From contig NZ_NMQT01000092.1 in assembly GCF_002234405.1 (NCBI RefSeq), forward strand, positions 23,038 to 87,037: a stretch of DNA of 64,000 nucleotides, read 5' to 3'. The translations under genes and the position numbers were made by a program. The notes beneath the pieces are model-generated. The model did not search any database. It was not told where the DNA came from and was given only the letters and a program-made list of their open reading frames with translations. Below are positions 59,592 through 64,000 of the stretch, piece after piece (position 1 is the first letter of the stretch; every line of letters begins with the position of its first letter). The stretch comes from Amycolatopsis thailandensis (lineage in GTDB: Bacteria > Actinomycetota > Actinomycetes > Mycobacteriales > Pseudonocardiaceae).

Positions 59592-62500
59592 TAGTCCGCT
59601 CCGGCCAGTACGCGCGTTGTGACGCGGCCCTCTCGGACCTCCAGGACGACGTCGGCGTCGGCCGCTTCGGCGGCGTTGTGCGTGACGTGGACGACGGTCT
59701 TCCCGGCCAGTGCCTCGCCGAGCCGTTCGCGGACGGTCCTCGCCGTGGGCTCGTCGAGATGCGCTGTCGGCTCGTCGAGCAGGACGAGGTCGGCGCGCGC
59801 GGCACCGAGCACGGCACGCGCCAGCGCGACCCGCTGCGCCTGCCCACCGGACAGCCCGGCGCCCGCGCTGTCCAGCATCGTGGTGAGTTCGACGTCCTCG
59901 AGAACGGCCTGGTACAAGGCTTTCCGCAGGTCGGCTTCGGAGGCCGTCGGCTTGGCGAGGCGCAGGTTCTCGGCGACGGTGGTCGAGACGAGCATCGGCT
60001 CTTGTGGCGCCCAGGCGACGTTCTCGGATACGGCGACGTCACCCTTGCTCGGCTTGAGGAAGCCGAGCAGGGCCGCGACGAGCGTCGACTTCCCGGCGCC
60101 GCTCGGGCCGATGACGGCGACGTGCGTGCCGGGTGCGATGTCGAGGTCGACACCGGTGAGGACCGGCTGGTCGGTGCCGGGCCAGCCTAGGTCGGCGTTG
60201 CGGATCCGCACCCTGCCGGTGTCATGAGGGGTCCCCATGGGACGAATTTCGTCCCACGGGGACCCCTCATGACACGCGGCGAGGCGCAAACGGGCCTGGC
60301 GAAGGGTGTCCCAGTGCTGCGCGGCGGGCGGGAGAAGGGAGAGGACCTCCGCGAGCGCCAGCGGCACCAGGGCGACCACCGGCGCGAGAACCGGGTCCAG
60401 CGCGCCGGCGGCGACGGCGCTCACGGCGAACCCGGTGCTCACGACGGTGGCGGCCCCCGTCGCCAGGATGATCAGGGCGTCGGCCGCTCCGGCACCGAAA
60501 GCCTGTCGCCGGGCTTCGGCGGTCAGTGCCGCGTCGGTCGTGGCGATCCGGCGACGTCGCTCTTTGTCAGCCCCGTACGCGATCAGCTCGGCGGCCGCTT
60601 CGAACAGGCTCAGCACCTGCGCCGACACCGAACGCCGTCCGGCGGCCAGGGCGCTGGTCGCGCGGCGTTCGGCCCGGAGCGCGAGCAGCGGCGCGAACGC
60701 GCTCACCAGCACGGCCGCGGCCAGCGCGAGCCCGGCTTCGGGCAGCACGGCGGCCTGGACCGCGACGGCGCCGGCGGCCACCAGCGCGACCACGACCAGC
60801 GGCGTGACCACCCGGGGCAGCAGATCGCGCACGGTGTCGGTGTCACCGACCAGCCGTCGCTGCTCCTCGCCCGCCCGGAGTGCCCGCGCCGGCCCGAGCC
60901 GCACCAGCGACTCCCACAGCCGGACCCGCAGGCTCCCGGCGATCCGGAACGCGGCGTCGTGGGTGACCAGCCGTTCTAGGTAACGCAGCCCCGCGCGGCC
61001 GAGGCCGAACGTCCGCACGCCGACGATCATCACCGTCAGGGTCAGGATCGGCGGCTGCTGCGACGCCTTGGCGATCAGCCAGCCCGAAAGCGCGGTCAGC
61101 GCGACCCCGGCGAGCAACGCGGCGGCGCCGAGCAGCGCCCCGCCGAAGAACCTCGGCTGGAGCAGGTGGCGCCACGGGACCGGCCTGGTCGCCGTCCGCT
61201 CTTCCGTCGTGACGACTTCCCTCACCGCGTCGGCCGACATGTCGACACCGGTGGTGCGTTCGTGCGCGGCGATGATCGCGGCGGCCCCGTTGTCGACGGC
61301 CTTGCGGACGGCGGCCATGACCAGTGCGGCGTTGACCTCGTCGAGGTGAGCGGTGGGCTCGTCGAGCAGGAGCAGCCACGCGCCCGACCGGACCCTCACC
61401 AGCGCCCGCGCCACCGCGACGCGCTGACGTTGTCCCTGCGACAGCTTCGAAACCGGCCGTTGGGCCAGCCCTGCCAGCCCGAGTTCGCCCAGGATGTCGT
61501 CATCGCCGACCTCGTCGCGGACCGTGCCCCCGCCGAAGACCGGCGACTGCGGCACCCAGGCGACGTTCTCGCGCCAGCGGTCGAGGTCGGCGTCGGCGAG
61601 GTCGGTACCGCCGACGGTGATCGATCCGTCGTGGGCCTGCGCGAAACCGAGCAGGACGGCCAGCGTCGTCGACTTGCCGCCGCCGCTGGGCGCGCGCAGC
61701 CAGGTGATCTCGCCGGGCCGGACGGAGAACGTCTCGCCGTCGGGGGCGAACCCGCCGCGCCTCGAGACGCGGAGCCCGCCGACGTGGATCTCGCCCTTGG
61801 CCGGTGTCCCGGAACCGTTGGGCGGCAAAGGCTCCGCGAGCACGTCCGCGACCCGGCGCACGGCCTCGACGCCGTCTTCGCTGGCGTGGAACGCGGCTCC
61901 GACAGCGCGTAGCGGCTGGTAGCACTCCGGGACGAGGATCAGCACGCCGAGTCCGATGGCCAGCGGCAGGTCGCCGGAGACCAGCCGGACGCCGATGACG
62001 ACGGCGACCAGCGCGACCGAAAGCGTCGCGATCAGTTCCAGCGCGAACGCCGACGCGAACGCGACCTTCAGGGTCTTGAGCGTCGCGCGGCGATGACGTT
62101 CGGAGATCTTCCGGACCGTCTCGGCCTGCGCCTCGGCGCGGCGGAACGCGCTGAGGATCGGTAGCGCGCGGACGAGTTCCAGCAGATGTCCCGACAGCCT
62201 TTGCTCGGCGTCGGCGGCTTCGGCGACCCGCTCGGCGGTGTGCTTGCCGATCAGGATGGCGAACAGCGGCACCAGCGGCACGGTGATCACGACGAGCGCG
62301 GCCGACGGCCAGTCCGCGACCAGGATCGCGGCACCGGCGGCGAGGGGCACGATCGCCGCGGTCACCAGCGCCGGGAGGTACTGGGTGAAGTAGGCGTCGA
62401 GCGCGTCGAGTCCCTTGGTGGTCAACGATGTCAGCTCGCCGTGGCCGCGGCGAGCGATCCATTCCGGGCCGAGTTTCAAGGCATGGTCGAGGGCCTTGGC

Positions 62501-62842
62501 GCGCAGTTCCTCCTTCGCGCGGGCCGCCGCTCGGACGGAGACGATCCGCACCGCCCAGCCGGTCAACGCGCGCCCTGCGACGAGCGCGAGCAGCACGGCC
62601 AGCTGGGCGGTGCGGTCCCCCATGGTTCCGCGGACGACCGCGGAGAGGACGTCGGCCAGCAGGAACGCTTGTCCCACCAGTAGAACGGCGTTGCAGAAAG
62701 ACAAGATGGCGCTGAGGATCAACGCCCGGCGCGCCGCACTCGAAAGTGGAGCCAGCGCGCCGAGCGGACCCTTCCCCGGTCGCGCTGGGTCCATTGTGGA
62801 CTCCGTGGCGGAAAGGGTGTCGCGGCCGGGAAGTTCGGTCAT
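59591..62842 (-). CDS. cydDC: Fused CydD-CydC cysteine/glutathione-type ABC exporter
   Basis: 1083 residues, two complete half-transporters in one chain. CydD half: TM domain, Walker A APSGGGKST near residue 380, signature LSQGQRQRVAVARAL. CydC half: second TM domain, Walker A GPSGAGKST near residue 910, signature LSGGQAQRVALARAV. In E. coli CydDC exports thiols and is needed to assemble cytochrome bd. ATGA overlap with cydB. Residues 857-875 in the linker before the second ATPase domain are encoded by a 57-nt palindromic repeat. Confidence 0.93.
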   Translation of the reverse strand: MTELPGRDTLSATESTMDPARPGKGPLGALAPLSSAARRALILSAILSFCNAVLLVGQAFLLADVLSAVVRGTMGDRTAQLAVLLALVAGRALTGWAVRIVSVRAAARAKEELRAKALDHALKLGPEWIARRGHGELTSLTTKGLDALDAYFTQYLPALVTAAIVPLAAGAAILVADWPSAALVVITVPLVPLFAILIGKHTAERVAEAADAEQRLSGHLLELVRALPILSAFRRAEAQAETVRKISERHRRATLKTLKVAFASAFALELIATLSVALVAVVIGVRLVSGDLPLAIGLGVLILVPECYQPLRAVGAAFHASEDGVEAVRRVADVLAEPLPPNGSGTPAKGEIHVGGLRVSRRGGFAPDGETFSVRPGEITWLRAPSGGGKSTTLAVLLGFAQAHDGSITVGGTDLADADLDRWRENVAWVPQSPVFGGGTVRDEVGDDDILGELGLAGLAQRPVSKLSQGQRQRVAVARALVRVRSGAWLLLLDEPTAHLDEVNAALVMAAVRKAVDNGAAAIIAAHERTTGVDMSADAVREVVTTEERTATRPVPWRHLLQPRFFGGALLGAAALLAGVALTALSGWLIAKASQQPPILTLTVMIVGVRTFGLGRAGLRYLERLVTHDAAFRIAGSLRVRLWESLVRLGPARALRAGEEQRRLVGDTDTVRDLLPRVVTPLVVVALVAAGAVAVQAAVLPEAGLALAAAVLVSAFAPLLALRAERRATSALAAGRRSVSAQVLSLFEAAAELIAYGADKERRRRIATTDAALTAEARRQAFGAGAADALIILATGAATVVSTGFAVSAVAAGALDPVLAPVVALVPLALAEVLSLLPPAAQHWDTLRQARLRLAACHEGSPWDEIRPMGTPHDTGRVRIRNADLGWPGTDQPVLTGVDLDIAPGTHVAVIGPSGAGKSTLVAALLGFLKPSKGDVAVSENVAWAPQEPMLVSTTVAENLRLAKPTASEADLRKALYQAVLEDVELTTMLDSAGAGLSGGQAQRVALARAVLGAARADLVLLDEPTAHLDEPTARTVRERLGEALAGKTVVHVTHNAAEAADADVVLEVREGRVTTRVLAGAD
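60219..60275. repeat. 57-nt palindromic repeat, copy 3, inside cydDC
   Basis: Outer arms GTGTCATGAGGGGTCCCC and GGGGACCCCTCATGACAC, centre GACGAATTTCGTC; pairing is perfect but for one base. Length 57 nt (19 codons), so the reading frame of cydDC is kept. Read in cydDC it encodes CHEGSPWDEIRPMGTPHDT. Same family as the repeats at 18285 and 36177. Confidence 0.92.
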
Positions 62843-63846
62843 GGTGCGTGCACCGGTGGGATGTGCCGGGTACCGATGCGCTTGCGGAACACCCAGTACG
62901 TCCAGCCCTGGTAGATCAGGACGGCGGGGGCGCCGAAGAGCGCGACCCAGGTCATCACGGTCAGCGTGTACGGGCTCGACGCCTCGCCCGCGATGGTGAG
63001 CGTGTTCGCCGGGTCCAAAGTGGACGGAAGGACGTTCGGGTACAGCGCCACGAAGATCGCGACCGCGGCGGCTCCGATGACTCCGCCGAGCGCGGCGAAC
63101 GCCTGCCCTTCCCGGCCCGCGCGAATCCGGAACCAGGCGATGACCGCGGCGACGACGGCGATGCCGATGAGCAGCAGCGTCCACAGGTCGCCCGAGCGCA
63201 GTTGCACGACGATGAGGAAGGCGAGCAACGGCAGGAGCGCGACCGGGAGCAGGCGCGTGGCCAGGTTCCGCGCGCGGTGGCGGAGGTCGCCCTCGGTCTT
63301 GAGTGCGAGGAAAGCGGCGCCGTGGACCAGCGAGAACCCGACGACCGCGACCGCGCCGAGCAGCGTTTCGAGGCTCAGGGCGGCGAACGGGCCGCCGACG
63401 CGGTTGCCGTCGGCGTCGAGCGGGAGACCGAGGGTGGTGGTCGCGAGGAGCAGGCCAACGCCGAACGGCGGGATCCACGAGCCGATCCCGATGACGCGGT
63501 CCCAGTTGCGGCGCCAGCGGTCGGAGTCGACCTTGCCGCGGTATTCGAACGCGACGCCGCGGCCGATGAGGGCGAGCAGGACGACCAGGAGCGGCAGGTA
63601 CGCGGCCGAGAACAGCGACGCGTACCAGCCGGGGAACGCGGCGAACATCGCGCCGCCGGCGACGATCAGCCAGACCTCGTTGCCGTCCCAGACCGGGCCG
63701 ATCGTGTTGACCATGACGCGGCGCTCGGTGTTGTCCTTCGCGAGGACCGGCATGAGCATGCCGACGCCGAAGTCGAAGCCTTCGAGGAAGAGGTAGCCGA
63801 GCCAGAACAGGGCGATGACGCAGAACCAGATCGTTTCGAGGGTCAT
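62839..63846 (-). CDS. cydB: Cytochrome bd oxidase subunit II
   Basis: 335 residues from ATG 63846 (upstream codons to 63906 have no initiation site). Begins MTLETIWFCVIALFWLGYLFLEGFDFGVGML, the family hallmark, followed by TIGPVWDGNEVWLI and about eight membrane helices. High-affinity quinol oxidase subunit, active at low oxygen. Coupled to cydDC. cydA should lie just beyond the window. Confidence 0.96.
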   Translation of the reverse strand: MTLETIWFCVIALFWLGYLFLEGFDFGVGMLMPVLAKDNTERRVMVNTIGPVWDGNEVWLIVAGGAMFAAFPGWYASLFSAAYLPLLVVLLALIGRGVAFEYRGKVDSDRWRRNWDRVIGIGSWIPPFGVGLLLATTTLGLPLDADGNRVGGPFAALSLETLLGAVAVVGFSLVHGAAFLALKTEGDLRHRARNLATRLLPVALLPLLAFLIVVQLRSGDLWTLLLIGIAVVAAVIAWFRIRAGREGQAFAALGGVIGAAAVAIFVALYPNVLPSTLDPANTLTIAGEASSPYTLTVMTWVALFGAPAVLIYQGWTYWVFRKRIGTRHIPPVHAP

Positions 63847-63884
63847 CGGGTGCTCACTTTCCTGGCTTCCCGGGGCTTCCTGGG

Positions 63885-63961
63885 CTGAAGGGGACTTTCG
63901 CCGCATGCGATGCGGCGAAGGGAGCCTTCGGTGCGTGCGATGCGGTGAAGGGCCCCCTCAG
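63885..63961. repeat. 77-nt double-hairpin palindrome, copy 2
   Basis: Starts CTGAAGG and ends CCCTCAG; hairpins around CCGCATGCGATGCGG and GTGCGTGCGATGCGG. The length and box order equal the copy at 29703. It lies between cydB and the gene upstream of it, so it is inside what should be one operon. Confidence 0.85.
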
Positions 63962-63984
63962 CCCCCGGCGTTCGGTGACCGGAC

Positions 63985-64000
63985 TCAAGCGTTCGGGTCG
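63985..64000 (-). CDS. cydA: Probable last codons of cydA
   Basis: On the minus strand a frame ends Asp-Pro-Asn-Ala-stop at 63985. Position upstream of cydB is where cydA is expected. Only four residues are visible, so this rests on gene order alone. Confidence 0.3.

Overview
The window is high-GC DNA from an actinomycete of the order Pseudonocardiales, most likely Amycolatopsis or a close relative. This is an inference from codon usage, frequent GTG starts, DUF3558 lipoproteins, an AfsR-type regulator, an arabinofuranosyltransferase-like GT-C protein, and a serS / septum-formation protein / minimal zincin / phosphatase / pheA gene order that matches Mycobacterium tuberculosis Rv3834c-Rv3838c. 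I see no transposase, integrase, tRNA, rRNA or CRISPR array. About 65 coding sequences are supported.

1-22.8 kb is mainly cell-envelope glycan and lipid synthesis. It holds an acyltransferase fragment (PlsC), three polytopic GT-C-like proteins and a DUF6541 protein. Next comes a tightly overlapping seven-gene operon (13398 to 6980, minus): LpxA-like acyltransferase, acyl carrier protein, FabG-like reductase, acyl-AMP ligase, LuxE-like acyl-protein synthetase, LuxC-like acyl-CoA reductase and a flippase-like membrane protein. It faces a divergent sugar 3-aminotransferase plus Gfo/Idh oxidoreductase pair (13557-15619). Together these look like an acyl-aminosugar system, the most interesting unit here. 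A SigE-type sigma factor with its membrane partner, a CopC-like protein and a Uma2 protein separate it from a second sugar operon (22820 to 18911): aminotransferase, epimerase, glycosyltransferase and hexapeptide acetyltransferase.

22.9-33.4 kb is regulatory and accessory: an AfsR/SARP regulator, a C45-type hydrolase coupled to a 14-TM exporter, a TetR regulator with two clear operators next to L-2-hydroxyglutarate oxidase, and DUF3558 lipoproteins, one of them internally deleted. 33.4-47.2 kb is conserved housekeeping (serS, class III aminotransferase, haloalkane dehalogenase, a YjfL/YjfM/YjfC-like trio, septum-formation protein, zincin, pheA, macro-domain protein, coaA). 47.2-64 kb holds a VapBC module, a sensor-only protein in an operon with two proteins of unknown function, a two-component system, a secreted HAD phosphatase, a class F sortase with an excalibur protein, and the cytochrome bd genes cydB and fused cydDC.

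A second theme is a set of near-perfect palindromic repeats of fixed length at gene ends: 57 nt (three copies), 65 nt (two copies), 77 nt (two copies), a single 53-nt hairpin, and two arrays with a 21-nt period. Several supply stop codons to neighbouring genes. One 57-nt copy lies in frame inside cydDC and encodes 19 residues of the protein.
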